From assembly GCF_012273515.2 (NCBI RefSeq), contig NZ_CP050975.2:3162001-3226000 (forward strand): a DNA stretch of 64,000 bases, given 5' to 3'. Position numbers and translations under genes: made by a program. The DNA comes from Streptomyces sp. RPA4-2 (GTDB taxonomy: Bacteria > Actinomycetota > Actinomycetes > Streptomycetales > Streptomycetaceae). Below are positions 50,444 to 61,889 of this stretch, piece by piece. The stretch's first letter is position 1. Each line of letters opens with the position of its first letter. The notes beneath the pieces are model-generated. The model searched no databases. It had not been told where the DNA came from and worked only from the letters and a program-made list of their open reading frames with translations.

Positions 50444-51271
50444 TCAGGCCTTCCGCACCTCCGGCACCTGGTCCAGTTCGATCCCGAAGCGTTCCCGGTA
50501 GACCGCCAGCACCTCCTCGTCCGTGGCCGGCTCCGTCACCTCCTTCGTCCCGTCCGGCGCTGTCACCGTCAGGCTCCGGCCGCTGAGCGTGATCCGCCCC
50601 CCGTCCTCCGTGACCCGCGAACACACCGTCGAGCGGCCGAAATGCGACATCGGCGAGGTGCTGTGCCACCAGGCGCCGGCCACGAAGTCCCCGAGCACCC
50701 GCGGCCGCACCTCCAGGCGGTACTGCGGTCCGGCGTTCCGGATGACGTCCAGGTCCTCGGCCTCCCGCCGCCCTCCGACTCCCCGCACCCCTGCCGCGTC
50801 CGGTCCCGCCTCGACGACCCTGAACGTGCCGCCCGGATCCGCCTGTTCGCTCCGCTCCCCGAAAGCCAGCGGATAGTGACTGTGCGCCCCGAAGCCGACG
50901 TCCGCCAGCCAGTCGCCCCCGTCCACCGTCCGCACCCGCAAGGCGAGGTGGTCGTACGGAATCCCGAGCCGTCCCTCGTCGCCGTACGTCCGGGCCGAGA
51001 GAAGCGTCACATCGAAGCCCAACGCTCCCAGCAACGCCCCGAACAGACCGTTCAGTTCGTAGCAGAAGCCGCCCCTGCGCGCGCCCACCACCTTGTCCAG
51101 CAGGTGTTTCTCCTCCAGCACGATCCCCTCTCCCAGATGGATCGACAGGTTCTCGAACGGCACCGTCTTGAGATGGCGGAGGTGCAGCTCACGCAGCACC
51201 CCGGAGGTGGGCCACGCCGGGTGCTGGGCACCGATCCGGCGGAGGTAGGCATCAGCCTGTGCGGAATTCAT
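50444..51271 (-). CDS. nat: Arylamine N-acetyltransferase
   Basis: 275 residues. Catalytic triad C70 (RRGGFCYELN), H108 (YDHLAL) and D124 (WLADVGFG). It transfers acetyl from acetyl-CoA to arylamines or hydrazides; in actinomycetes relatives also act in polyketide amide formation. Start ATG lies four bases after the comEC stop with GAGG upstream, so it is the third gene of a comEA-comEC-nat unit. Confidence 0.94.
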   Translation of the reverse strand: MNSAQADAYLRRIGAQHPAWPTSGVLRELHLRHLKTVPFENLSIHLGEGIVLEEKHLLDKVVGARRGGFCYELNGLFGALLGALGFDVTLLSARTYGDEGRLGIPYDHLALRVRTVDGGDWLADVGFGAHSHYPLAFGERSEQADPGGTFRVVEAGPDAAGVRGVGGRREAEDLDVIRNAGPQYRLEVRPRVLGDFVAGAWWHSTSPMSHFGRSTVCSRVTEDGGRITLSGRSLTVTAPDGTKEVTEPATDEEVLAVYRERFGIELDQVPEVRKA

Positions 51272-51275
51272 GACC

Positions 51276-53918
51276 TCAGTCTCTCGCCACGCCCAGCTCC
51301 GCGCCCGCACCGACGACAGCCAGTGCCCCGTCCCTGTCCGTCCGCAGCACCACGGCACCCCCCGCACGCAGCGCCGCGACCGTGCCGGGAGCGGGGTGCC
51401 CGTACGGGTTGTCCCTCCCGCAGGAGATCAGAGCGATCCGCGGAGCGACCCTCCGTATGAGCTCCGGATCCTGGTAGGCGGAGCCATGATGGGCGACCTT
51501 GAGCACGTCCACGGCCGCCAGCTCACCGGCGACGGGCGACCTCAACAACGCCCGCTGGACCGGTGGTTCGAGGTCCCCCAGGAGCAGCATCCGCAGTCCG
51601 GCCGACCGGACGAGCAGGGCGACACTGGCGTCGTTCGGACCGTCCGGCACAGGGCCCGGCGGACTCGGCCCCGGCCACAGCACCTGCCATTCGAGGCTTC
51701 CCGTCCGCCGTCGCTCCCCGGCCACGGCCCGCGTCACCTCGATGTGCCGCGCGGCCGCCTCCCGCCGGACGAACTCGGCCTGGTCCGGCGGCTCCTCGAA
51801 ACCGGTCGTCTCGATCGCCCCCACGGAACGACCGCGCAACACCCCCGGCAGCCCCGCCACATGATCGGCGTGGAAGTGCGTGAGCACGACGAGCGGAATC
51901 CGGGTGACACCGAGCGCGCTGAGACAGTGGTCGACCAGCCCCGGGTCCGGCCCGGCGTCCACCACCACCGCGGTGCCGTCGCCCGCCGCCAGCACCGTCG
52001 CGTCGCCCTGCCCCACGTCGCACATCGCGAACCGCCAGCCGGGCGGCGGCCATCCCGTGATCACCCTGGTGAGCAGTACCGGCCGCACCACGACCAGCAG
52101 GAACACCATCAGGCACACACCGATCGCCCAGGGGTGCTTCAGGAGCCGTCGGCCGAGGAGCACGACGGCCGCCGTGACCAGGGCGAGCAGCAGCGCCCCC
52201 GTCCAGCTTCCCGGCCAGTCCACGGCCCCACCGGGCAGGGCCGCCCCGGTCCGGGCGATGTCCGCGATCCACCGGGCCGGCCAACTCGCGCACCACGCCA
52301 GTGCCTTGGCGACCACCGGGGTGAGCGGGGCGGTCGCCAGCGTCGCGAATCCCAGCACGGTGGCCGGCGCGACGGCGAACTCCGCGAGCAGATTGCACGG
52401 CACCGCCACCAGGCTCACCTGTGCCGAGAGGACGGCGACGACCGGTGCGCACAGCGCCTGTGCGGCTCCCGCGGCCGCGAGCGCCTCGGCCGGCCGGGGT
52501 GGCACCCCGTGCCTGCGGAGCGCCGCGCTCCAGCGCGGGGCGAGCGTGAGCAGGGCGCCGGTCGCCAGGACGGAGAGCAGAAAGCCGTAGCCACGGGCCA
52601 GCCAGGGGTCGTACAGCACCAGCAGCAGTACGGCCGTGGCCAGCGCGGGGATCAGTGATCTGCGGCGTCCGGTCGCGATGGCGAGCAGGGTGATCGAGCC
52701 ACAGGCCGCGGCCCGCAGCACGCTCGGATCGGGCCGGCAGACGATCACGAAGCCGAGTGTGACCGCGCCGCCCAGCAACGCGGTCGTCCGCAGTGGAACG
52801 CCGAGCCGAGGTGCGAGGCCGCGCCGCTCGGCGCGCTGGGCAAGGCCGGGCGGTCCGATGAACAGGGCCAGCAGAATCACGAGGTTTCCGCCGCTGACCG
52901 CGAGCAGATGCGTGAGATCCGTCGCCTTGAACGCGTCGTCCAGCTCCGGTGTGACCCGTGCGGTGTCCCCCACGACCAGCCCCGGCAGCAGGGCCCGCGC
53001 GTCCGCTTCCAGTCCGCCGGTCGCCTGCCGCAGTCCCTCGCGCAGCCGGCCGGCGAACCGCTGCGGCCCGGACGGCTCCCCCACCACCTGCGGCGGCCCG
53101 CTCCCCCGCACGCGCAGCACTGCCGCGACCCGGTCCCCGTCCGACAGCGCGGGCGCCAGCCGCCCTGCCAACCTCACCCGGGTGGACGGCAGGAGCGACA
53201 GCCAGGGCGACCGCCGGTCGGCCGCCCCGGGCGAGTCTCTCGGCGCCCTCGCGTCGACGATCACCAGCACCGGCGTACGCGTCTCCACGGCTCGTCCGCT
53301 CCCGTCCGCCCGCGTCACCCGCCGGACCTCGGCGTCGATCAGCACGGCGGTCGGAGCCGCGTGGTCCCCCTTGATCCGTGGCCGGGTGAGCCGTGCGTCG
53401 GAGGTGACCTCCGCCTCGACGGTCACGTGGGCGAACTGTCGCGCCAGGGACGGGACCGGCCCCCGGCGCACATCCGCCCCGTGCAGTCCCGCGGAGGCGG
53501 CGGCCGCCGCGGCGCAGAGCAGCACGGCGGCGACGGTCACCCTCGGCCACGTCGTCGGCGTCGGTGGCGTCGCTCGCGGTCGCGGTCCGTCCCTCCGGCC
53601 CGTGGCGTGTGTGCGCCCGCGTCCCGCCGCCAGCAGGGCGCAGGCCACGACCACGCAACCCACCACCACAGCGGTGGTCCAGCCGGCCGGCGCGTCCAGC
53701 GTCAGCGCCGCCGTCCCCCAGGCCGCCAGAGCGGGCGGCACGAGCCGCAGGTCCGCCGGCCCTTCCTCCTGGGGATGCGACCTCCCCAGCCGCTTGCCCG
53801 AGGCCGCGTGCACGGCCCGGCGATTCCTGACCGCGCGGCTGTCCCTGACCACACGGGTGTCCGGTGTCTCGGAGGTGTTCCTGGCCTCACGGGTGATCCC
53901 GGTCTCGCGCGTGCTCAC
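51276..53918 (-). CDS. comEC: ComEC/Rec2-family DNA-uptake channel protein
   Basis: 880 residues: N-terminal helices, a soluble DUF4131-like region (VRLAGRLAPALSDGDRVAAVLRV), a multi-helix competence domain (TDLTHLLAVSGGNLVILLAL) and a C-terminal metallo-beta-lactamase domain (LTHFHADHVAGLPGVL). In competent bacteria ComEC carries single-stranded DNA across the membrane. Natural competence is not established in Streptomyces, so the role is open. GTG at 53918 overlaps the comEA stop (GTGA); the frame extends further upstream through comEA and was cut there. The first roughly 40 residues are low-complexity Arg/Thr-rich and may not be conserved. Confidence 0.9.
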   Translation of the reverse strand: MSTRETGITREARNTSETPDTRVVRDSRAVRNRRAVHAASGKRLGRSHPQEEGPADLRLVPPALAAWGTAALTLDAPAGWTTAVVVGCVVVACALLAAGRGRTHATGRRDGPRPRATPPTPTTWPRVTVAAVLLCAAAAAASAGLHGADVRRGPVPSLARQFAHVTVEAEVTSDARLTRPRIKGDHAAPTAVLIDAEVRRVTRADGSGRAVETRTPVLVIVDARAPRDSPGAADRRSPWLSLLPSTRVRLAGRLAPALSDGDRVAAVLRVRGSGPPQVVGEPSGPQRFAGRLREGLRQATGGLEADARALLPGLVVGDTARVTPELDDAFKATDLTHLLAVSGGNLVILLALFIGPPGLAQRAERRGLAPRLGVPLRTTALLGGAVTLGFVIVCRPDPSVLRAAACGSITLLAIATGRRRSLIPALATAVLLLVLYDPWLARGYGFLLSVLATGALLTLAPRWSAALRRHGVPPRPAEALAAAGAAQALCAPVVAVLSAQVSLVAVPCNLLAEFAVAPATVLGFATLATAPLTPVVAKALAWCASWPARWIADIARTGAALPGGAVDWPGSWTGALLLALVTAAVVLLGRRLLKHPWAIGVCLMVFLLVVVRPVLLTRVITGWPPPGWRFAMCDVGQGDATVLAAGDGTAVVVDAGPDPGLVDHCLSALGVTRIPLVVLTHFHADHVAGLPGVLRGRSVGAIETTGFEEPPDQAEFVRREAAARHIEVTRAVAGERRRTGSLEWQVLWPGPSPPGPVPDGPNDASVALLVRSAGLRMLLLGDLEPPVQRALLRSPVAGELAAVDVLKVAHHGSAYQDPELIRRVAPRIALISCGRDNPYGHPAPGTVAALRAGGAVVLRTDRDGALAVVGAGAELGVARD

Positions 53919-55105
53919 GGCCGCACGAGATTCTGCAGATCGGCGAACCGGCGGTCCCCGATTCCGTTGACCTCGCGGAGCTCGTCGACCGAGTGGAAAC
54001 CCCCGTGCTCGGTGCGGTACTCGACGATGTGCTGGGCGAGCACCGGACCGACACCGGGGAGGGTGTCGAGCTGCTCCACGGTGGCCGTGTTGAGGGAGAC
54101 CGGAGCCGATGGTGCCGTCCCGGAGCCGGGTGCGCCCGCACCACCTGCGAGGGAGCCGCCGCCCGTGACCGGCGCCGTCACGGGTGCCGGAGCACCGACG
54201 ACGACCTGCTCGCCGTCCACGAGGAGGCGCGCGCGGTTGAGACCCTCCGTGTCCGCCCCTGACCGCACCCCGCCCGCGGCCCGCAGCGCGTCCTCGACCC
54301 GTGACCCGGCGGGCAGGCGCTGGAGCCCGGGACTGCGCACCTTGCCGCTGACGTCCACCACGATCACGGTTCCGGCAGGACCCGCGGTGTTCGCCGCCCC
54401 GGCCGGGCCGCCCGGTTGCGCCGACGACGGTTCCGTGACTCCGCTTCCGCCCTCCGGCTCCTCCTTTCCGCCGAAGGGAGCGACCGCCCGTACCGCTTCG
54501 GGAGCCCGCACCGGTTGTGTCCGGCCCGCCCAGAAGTGCTGCACGGCGAAGACGGCGGCGACGACGAGCAGCACACCGAGCGCCGCCAGACTCCGGCGCT
54601 CCAGGCCACACCTCGACTGGAGCCACAGCGGCATCCGCTCCCGTACGGCGAGCCCGGCCCGGTGGCGCCACTCGGCCGCCGCGCCGCGCGCGGGAACGCC
54701 GGTACCCGCGGGGCCGCCCGGGGCCGGTGCCGGAGCCGCTTGATCTGAGGGCGCGTCGGGCGGAGGACCGTCACCGCTCCGCGCGGACCGGTCCCCGCCC
54801 CGGCCGCGGGCGGCCCCGAGCCCAGCCGAGGTTCTCGCCCTGGGAGCTCCCACGTCCCGGTCCGCCCCCGGTGGTCCGTGCCCCGACTCCTCTTCCTCCC
54901 GGCCCGATTCGGGGAAGAGCGCCCGCGCGCGCAGGCGGAGCGCCTCGGCGGGGGCGTCATGGCGCCGAACGTCGGCGCCGGGGCGGCTTCGCGGGTGCGG
55001 ACGGCGGGGGTGGGTGCGGCGATGGTGGGTGCGGCCGTCGGAGACGGGACCGCGCCCCGGTCCACTGGTCGGTGTGGCTGTGCGTGAGCGGGATCGAAGT
55101 GCCAT
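53915..55105 (-). CDS. comEA: ComEA-like helix-hairpin-helix DNA-binding protein
   Basis: 396 residues. A long Arg/Pro/Ala-rich cytoplasmic region, one membrane helix (LAALGVLLVVAAVFAVQHFW), a SLBB domain (IVVDVSGKVRSPGLQRLPAGSRV) and a C-terminal tandem HhH domain (LNTATVEQLDTLPGVGPVLAQHIV ... LREVNGIGDRRFADL). Binds double-stranded DNA at the cell surface. ATG at 55105 is taken; GTG at 55123 possible. Coupled to comEC. Confidence 0.92.
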   Translation of the reverse strand: MALRSRSRTATPTSGPGRGPVSDGRTHHRRTHPRRPHPRSRPGADVRRHDAPAEALRLRARALFPESGREEEESGHGPPGADRDVGAPRARTSAGLGAARGRGGDRSARSGDGPPPDAPSDQAAPAPAPGGPAGTGVPARGAAAEWRHRAGLAVRERMPLWLQSRCGLERRSLAALGVLLVVAAVFAVQHFWAGRTQPVRAPEAVRAVAPFGGKEEPEGGSGVTEPSSAQPGGPAGAANTAGPAGTVIVVDVSGKVRSPGLQRLPAGSRVEDALRAAGGVRSGADTEGLNRARLLVDGEQVVVGAPAPVTAPVTGGGSLAGGAGAPGSGTAPSAPVSLNTATVEQLDTLPGVGPVLAQHIVEYRTEHGGFHSVDELREVNGIGDRRFADLQNLVRP

Positions 55106-55353
55106 GCGTCGAGGATCCGGCACCTCGCCATCTCGCGATGATCTTGCTCAATTCCGGTGGACGACCCACGAGTTGTGGACAACTCCGTCACCCGCAGGGC
55201 TCACAGCCGACATACCCGGCCCGGCCGGCACGGCATACTCCGCGTACCCGGCCCGGCCCGGCCGCCACGGCATACCCGAAGTGACCGGCCCGGCGGGCAC
55301 GATCGCCACGGCCGACGCGATCAGCACGGCCGGTCCACCGGTTCCCCCCGCCC

Positions 55354-56199
55354 TCACCGAGGCGAGATGACGGCCCCCAACAACCCTGGCCCGGTGTGCG
55401 CCCCGATCACCGCACCGACCTCGCTCACATGCAGATCGGCCAGACCCGGCACCCGTGCCCGCAACCGGTCCGCGAGGGCCGACGCCCGCTCGGGGGCGGC
55501 CAGGTGGTGGACGGCGATGTCGACCTGGGCGCTGCCCGCGCGTTCGGCCACGATCTCCTCCAGCCGGGCGATCGCCTTCGAGGCCGTGCGTACCTTCTCC
55601 AGGAGTTCGATGCGGCCGCCGTCGAGTTGCAGCAGCGGCTTCACCGCGAGCGCGGAGCCGAGCAGCGCCTGCGCCGCACCGATCCGGCCTCCGCGGCGCA
55701 GATAGTCGAGGGTGTCGACGTAGAAGTACGTGGAGGTGCCGGCGGCGCGCTTCTCCGCGGCCGTGACCGCCTCGTCGACGGTGCCTCCCGCCTCCGCGGA
55801 CTGGGCCGCGGCCAGCGCGCAGAACCCGAGGGCCATCGCGACCATCCCGGTGTCCACCACGCGCACGGGCACGGGAGCCTCACGCGCCGCGAGGACGGCC
55901 GCGTCGTAGGTGCCGGAGATCTCGGCGGACAGATGGAGGGAGACGATGCCGGTCGCTCCCGACTCGGCGATCGCGCGGTAGGTGGCGGCGAACACCTCGG
56001 GGCTGGGCCGGGATGTGGTGACGGGGCGCCGCTTCTGGAGTGCCTGGGCCAGGGAACGGGCCGAGATCTCGGTGCCTTCTTCGAGCGCCTGGTCGCCGAG
56101 GACCACGGTCAGGGGCACCGCGGTGATGCCGTGGCGCTCCATCGTCCGGGGCGGCAGGTAGGCCGTTGAATCGGTGACGATCGCGACATGGCGGGACAT
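55354..56199 (-). CDS. DegV-family fatty-acid-binding protein
   Basis: 281 residues: AIVTDSTAYLPP, TSRPSPEVFAATYRA, SLHLSAEISGTYDAA and VGAVIGAHTGPGLLG are DegV motifs for binding a fatty acid and, in FakB proteins, presenting it to a kinase. No fakA is adjacent. The 248-bp gap upstream of comEA to the right end of this gene holds direct repeats of 'cggcccggc-acggcatac' type and no gene. Confidence 0.93.
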   Translation of the reverse strand: MSRHVAIVTDSTAYLPPRTMERHGITAVPLTVVLGDQALEEGTEISARSLAQALQKRRPVTTSRPSPEVFAATYRAIAESGATGIVSLHLSAEISGTYDAAVLAAREAPVPVRVVDTGMVAMALGFCALAAAQSAEAGGTVDEAVTAAEKRAAGTSTYFYVDTLDYLRRGGRIGAAQALLGSALAVKPLLQLDGGRIELLEKVRTASKAIARLEEIVAERAGSAQVDIAVHHLAAPERASALADRLRARVPGLADLHVSEVGAVIGAHTGPGLLGAVISPR

Positions 56200-56268
56200 G
56201 AGCTGGAGGTTACCCGCCGGGGCGCCCGGACGGCAGCCCGGCCCCTCTCACCTGGGGTCCAGGTCGGG

Positions 56269-57000
56269 TCAAGTCGTGCTCTCGGGGCGGGGCTTCTTCT
56301 GCCAAGGGTAGGTGGGACGCCGCCCCGGCGGGGTGATGGCGGAGCGCGACGGCTCGTCGGCCGGGTGCGACCGAGGGGGCCCCGGCCAGGTCTGGCTGCC
56401 GGAGGCGGTCGCGTCCGGACCCGGTGCGTCGGGCCAGGAGGAGGTGGCGTTCGGCTCGGTCGTCCAGTGCCGCAGCGCGCCCGCCTCGACGTCGATCTGC
56501 GCGCTCAGCGAGTCCAGATCGTCCTCGGCGAACCGGCGGGCCCGGTCCCGCGCGGCCCAGCGCAGCGAGTCCGCGGACCCGGTGATCCGCTCGGTACGCT
56601 CGCGCAGTCCGGGCAGCCGGGTGGCCAGGGTGCCCTTGTCCGGTTCCGTCTCCAGGCGCTTGAGTTCGCCGTCCAGCTCCCGCCCGTGCGCGCTGAGCCG
56701 CTCGAAGAGCCCCAGGGATTCCCTCAGGGACTCGTCCTCGCCGACGCCCGCGTGCAGCGCGTCCTGTGTGGCCCGCATCGAGGTGCGCAGCTTCAGGCGC
56801 AGCTGGGCGATCTCGCCGGCCGCGCCGAACTGGGTGAAGGTCCTGGCGCGAAGCGTGCTGTCCTCGACCGTGCGGCGGGCCTGCGAGATCGTGCGGTCCA
56901 CGCCGCGCCTGGCGGCGCCGATCACCCTCACCGTGGCATAGGCGCCCAGGACCACGAACAGCAGGAAGAGCAGAGCGATCACTGCGATCACGGCTTCCAC
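56269..57000 (-). CDS. Single-pass membrane protein with long coiled-coil-like region
   Basis: 243 residues. One N-terminal membrane helix (EAVIAVIALLFLLFVVLGAYATV), then a long charged helical region with many Leu/Arg/Glu heptads (SLRESLGLFERLSAHGRELDGELKRLE) and a Pro-rich tail. GTG at 57000 is chosen since GGAGGAGC is six bases upstream. Conserved in Streptomyces between leuS and degV to my memory; function unknown. Confidence 0.78.
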   Translation of the reverse strand: MEAVIAVIALLFLLFVVLGAYATVRVIGAARRGVDRTISQARRTVEDSTLRARTFTQFGAAGEIAQLRLKLRTSMRATQDALHAGVGEDESLRESLGLFERLSAHGRELDGELKRLETEPDKGTLATRLPGLRERTERITGSADSLRWAARDRARRFAEDDLDSLSAQIDVEAGALRHWTTEPNATSSWPDAPGPDATASGSQTWPGPPRSHPADEPSRSAITPPGRRPTYPWQKKPRPESTT

Positions 57001-57059
57001 CACGCTCCTCCTCCCGACGGTCGCGGCGACTGCCACGACACTCCTCAACGGTAAACGCA

Positions 57060-57102
57060 ACGGGCAGGTCCGGAGTTCCGGAAGAACCCCGAACCTGCCC
57101 GT
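57060..57102 (-). terminator. Hairpin downstream of leuS
   Basis: The arms acgggcaggt (57060-57069) and acctgcccgt (57093-57102) pair perfectly with further inner pairing. It separates leuS from the following membrane-protein gene. The remainder of 57001-57266 shows no gene. Confidence 0.7.
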
Positions 57103-57266
57103 AGGGGACTACCCCGACGTCCCTGCCCGAAAAGGGGCCGGCCGACGGGGAGACCTCACGTGATCCCCGCGCGCGAACCTGCCCGCGGGGCCACGCGAAA
57201 CCGCCAGGGACACCCGACCGCCATGGACACCTGTGAGCAAGCCGCGCGCGAGCCCTCCGGTCCGCC

Positions 57267-60164
<2,898 letters not shown>

Positions 60165-60210
60165 GATCCTCAAAGCTCCATCGATCGTCTCTGCCAGCGG
60201 CTCAGAAATG

Positions 60211-60273
60211 AAAAATCCCCTCGCACAGGAGGGGAGGCCGCGCCGATTCCGACCACGGGTCGTCAGTGGTCGG
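60211..60273 (-). promoter_or_regulatory. leuS attenuator: anti-terminator stem and intrinsic terminator
   Basis: Reading the minus strand, CCGACCAC (60273-60266) pairs with GTGGTCGG (60256-60249), extended outside by an 11-bp stem beginning in the leader-peptide stop region (GCCGCGC...GCGCGGC). Then TCCCCTC (60235-60229) pairs with GAGGGGA (60222-60216) followed by five T (60215-60211), a canonical terminator, 47 bases before leuS. Confidence 0.8.
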
Positions 60274-60279
60274 GACTGA

Positions 60280-60318
60280 TCAGCGCGGCTCACTAAGCAG
60301 AAGGCGTACGGCACGCAT
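60280..60318 (-). CDS. leuS leader peptide (Leu attenuator)
   Basis: Twelve residues, [12 protein letters not shown], with three consecutive Leu codons (CTT CTG CTT). A -10-like TACCCT (60330-60325) ends six bases before the ATG, so the transcript probably starts at the A of the start codon (leaderless). Stalled ribosomes at the Leu run would free the downstream arms to prevent the terminator at 60211-60235. Similar Leu leaders before leuS are predicted in actinobacteria. Confidence 0.8.
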   Translation of the reverse strand: MRAVRLLLSEPR

Positions 60319-60459
60319 GGCGTCAGGGTACCGCAGCACCCGCGCGCGTCGCGACGGGCTTCCGGGGCACGCGACACGCCGCGCGACGGTTACGATCGCG
60401 CCAAAAAACTGAACAATATTCAAATATTACTTCGCGTAACGGACCCTAAGGGACAACAC

Positions 60460-60477
60460 AAGGGCCTGGCGGCCCTT
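60460..60477. promoter_or_regulatory. Hairpin in AT-richer region upstream of redox operon
   Basis: AAGGGCC-tggc-GGCCCTT, a perfect seven-bp stem. The 60405-60510 segment is notably AT-rich for this genome ('aatattcaaatatt', 'ttgataacaacgtaataac') and probably holds the promoter of the 60579-63505 operon; I could not fix -35/-10 boxes. TAGAGT (60528-60533) is a possible -10. Confidence 0.4.
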
Positions 60478-60578
60478 TGATAACAACGTAATAACTCAAT
60501 CTCGTATCCCTCAGGAGGGACTCGACCTAGAGTGCCGCTTCGGGACCGCTTCCCCGAACCGTTGGGAGTAACCCCCCT

Positions 60579-61889
60579 ATGAACCCTCGTCGTAATGGCA
60601 GCACTCTTCCCCGCCCAGGCCGCTCCGCCTATGGAGTGGCCACCGCTGTCATTCTGCTTCTCATACCCGTGGTCGTACTGGCAGGAGGCAACGGAGTCCG
60701 GGACTTCCTCAACTTCGGCGCCGGCGTGCTGTCGCTGGTCGCGCTCTCCTGCTCCGTCATCTGGGGGCTGGTGGCGACCGACCGGCTGTTCCTGAACACC
60801 CGCCAGCGCCTGGTGGCGCAGGCGGTGCACCGCACGACCGCCGTCTCCTCGGTCGCCTTCCTGCTGCTGCACATCACGGTCAAGCTGGCGCTCGACCACA
60901 CCGTGCTCATCGCCGCGCTGATCCCGTTCAGCCTCGGCGTCTCCGGGACGGCCGGACTCATCGGCTTCGGCTCCCTGGCCGGACTGCTCATGATCTTCAC
61001 GGCCGTCACCGGGGCGCTGCGTGGCGCCTTCGCGTCCCCCGCCCCGATCGCGGCCCGCTGGCGCGCGATGCACATGCTGGCCTACCCGGCCTGGTGCTCC
61101 GCGCTGATCCACGGCCTCTACGCGGGTCGACAGGCGAAGCCGATCTTCACGATCCTCTACAGCCTGTGCCTGGTCGCGGTCATGGCCGCGCTCGCCCTGC
61201 GCGCGGCGCCCGCCCCCTACAAGCGCAAGGTCGCCGACCGGGTCCTCGCGCTCCTCGGCGAAGGCAACGGCTACAGCGCCCGCGTGGCACGCGAGGAGCA
61301 ACTGACGGCATCCCGTGCCGCCCTGGCCGAGAACACCATGCCGGGCTTCGCGCCGCGCCCCGGCCGGCAGTCCGCGGGAGACTCCTTCGTGCCGCCGCAG
61401 CGCACCCCGGGCCCCGAGCAGTCGCTCTACCAGACCCCGGCGGACCCCGCCGCGGGCGGGGCGCCCGGTTTCGCGGCCGCCTACCGGGCCATGTCGGGAA
61501 CGCCCGGCGGGAACGCGGGGGCGGCGCCGACCGAGCGCTTCCAGATGCCGGTGAACACGCAGCCCACGGAGACGTTTGCGCGCGCCGACGGCAGCAGCCC
61601 GTCGGGCAGTTGGCCCATCCCCTCGCCGCCGCCGGTCGGCGAGGCGCCGCGCTCCGCGTACGACCCGCTCGCCGACACGGGATACAACATCCCCGTCTAC
61701 GACAATTCGGCCACGGCCGGCTACGGCACGAGTGATGTGTACGACACCGGTGAGACGAACCCCGCCTTCGGCACGTACAACACCAACGACACGTACGACA
61801 GCGGTCCCACGACTGACGTACTGCCGGGTGCCTTCGACGCTCCTGGCTCCGGTGAACCATGGAACGCCCCTTCCGGAGGCTTTAAGTGA
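60579..61889 (+). CDS. Ferric-reductase/NOX-like bis-heme membrane protein
   Basis: 436 residues. About six membrane segments in the first 210 residues, then a long Pro/Gly/Ser/Tyr-rich tail without recognisable domain. Two His pairs lie in membrane helices: H84/H98 (14 apart) and H165/H178 (13 apart). These spacings equal those of the two heme-binding helices of NADPH oxidases and ferric reductases. Unlike those enzymes it has no flavin/NADPH domain of its own. Its stop overlaps the next gene's GTG (GTGA), whose product is a flavoprotein-ferredoxin, so electrons may be passed from that protein to these hemes across the membrane. Confidence 0.82.
   Translation: MNPRRNGSTLPRPGRSAYGVATAVILLLIPVVVLAGGNGVRDFLNFGAGVLSLVALSCSVIWGLVATDRLFLNTRQRLVAQAVHRTTAVSSVAFLLLHITVKLALDHTVLIAALIPFSLGVSGTAGLIGFGSLAGLLMIFTAVTGALRGAFASPAPIAARWRAMHMLAYPAWCSALIHGLYAGRQAKPIFTILYSLCLVAVMAALALRAAPAPYKRKVADRVLALLGEGNGYSARVAREEQLTASRAALAENTMPGFAPRPGRQSAGDSFVPPQRTPGPEQSLYQTPADPAAGGAPGFAAAYRAMSGTPGGNAGAAPTERFQMPVNTQPTETFARADGSSPSGSWPIPSPPPVGEAPRSAYDPLADTGYNIPVYDNSATAGYGTSDVYDTGETNPAFGTYNTNDTYDSGPTTDVLPGAFDAPGSGEPWNAPSGGFK

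Noticed and set aside
51276..54671. ComEC as a 1,131-residue protein
   Set aside because: The upstream part overlaps comEA in another frame; the GTGA overlap at 53918 is the normal coupling.
51276..55105. comEA/comEC as proof of natural competence
   Set aside because: The two genes are widespread in actinobacteria without known competence, and no other competence genes are in view.
55148..55357. Possible small gene upstream of comEA
   Set aside because: The frame is formed by short GC-rich direct repeats with no ribosome-binding site or family resemblance.
60165..60377. Extended N-terminus for LeuS
   Set aside because: It would translate the leader and the U-run terminator; the ATG at 60164 has a good ribosome-binding site and family-like start.
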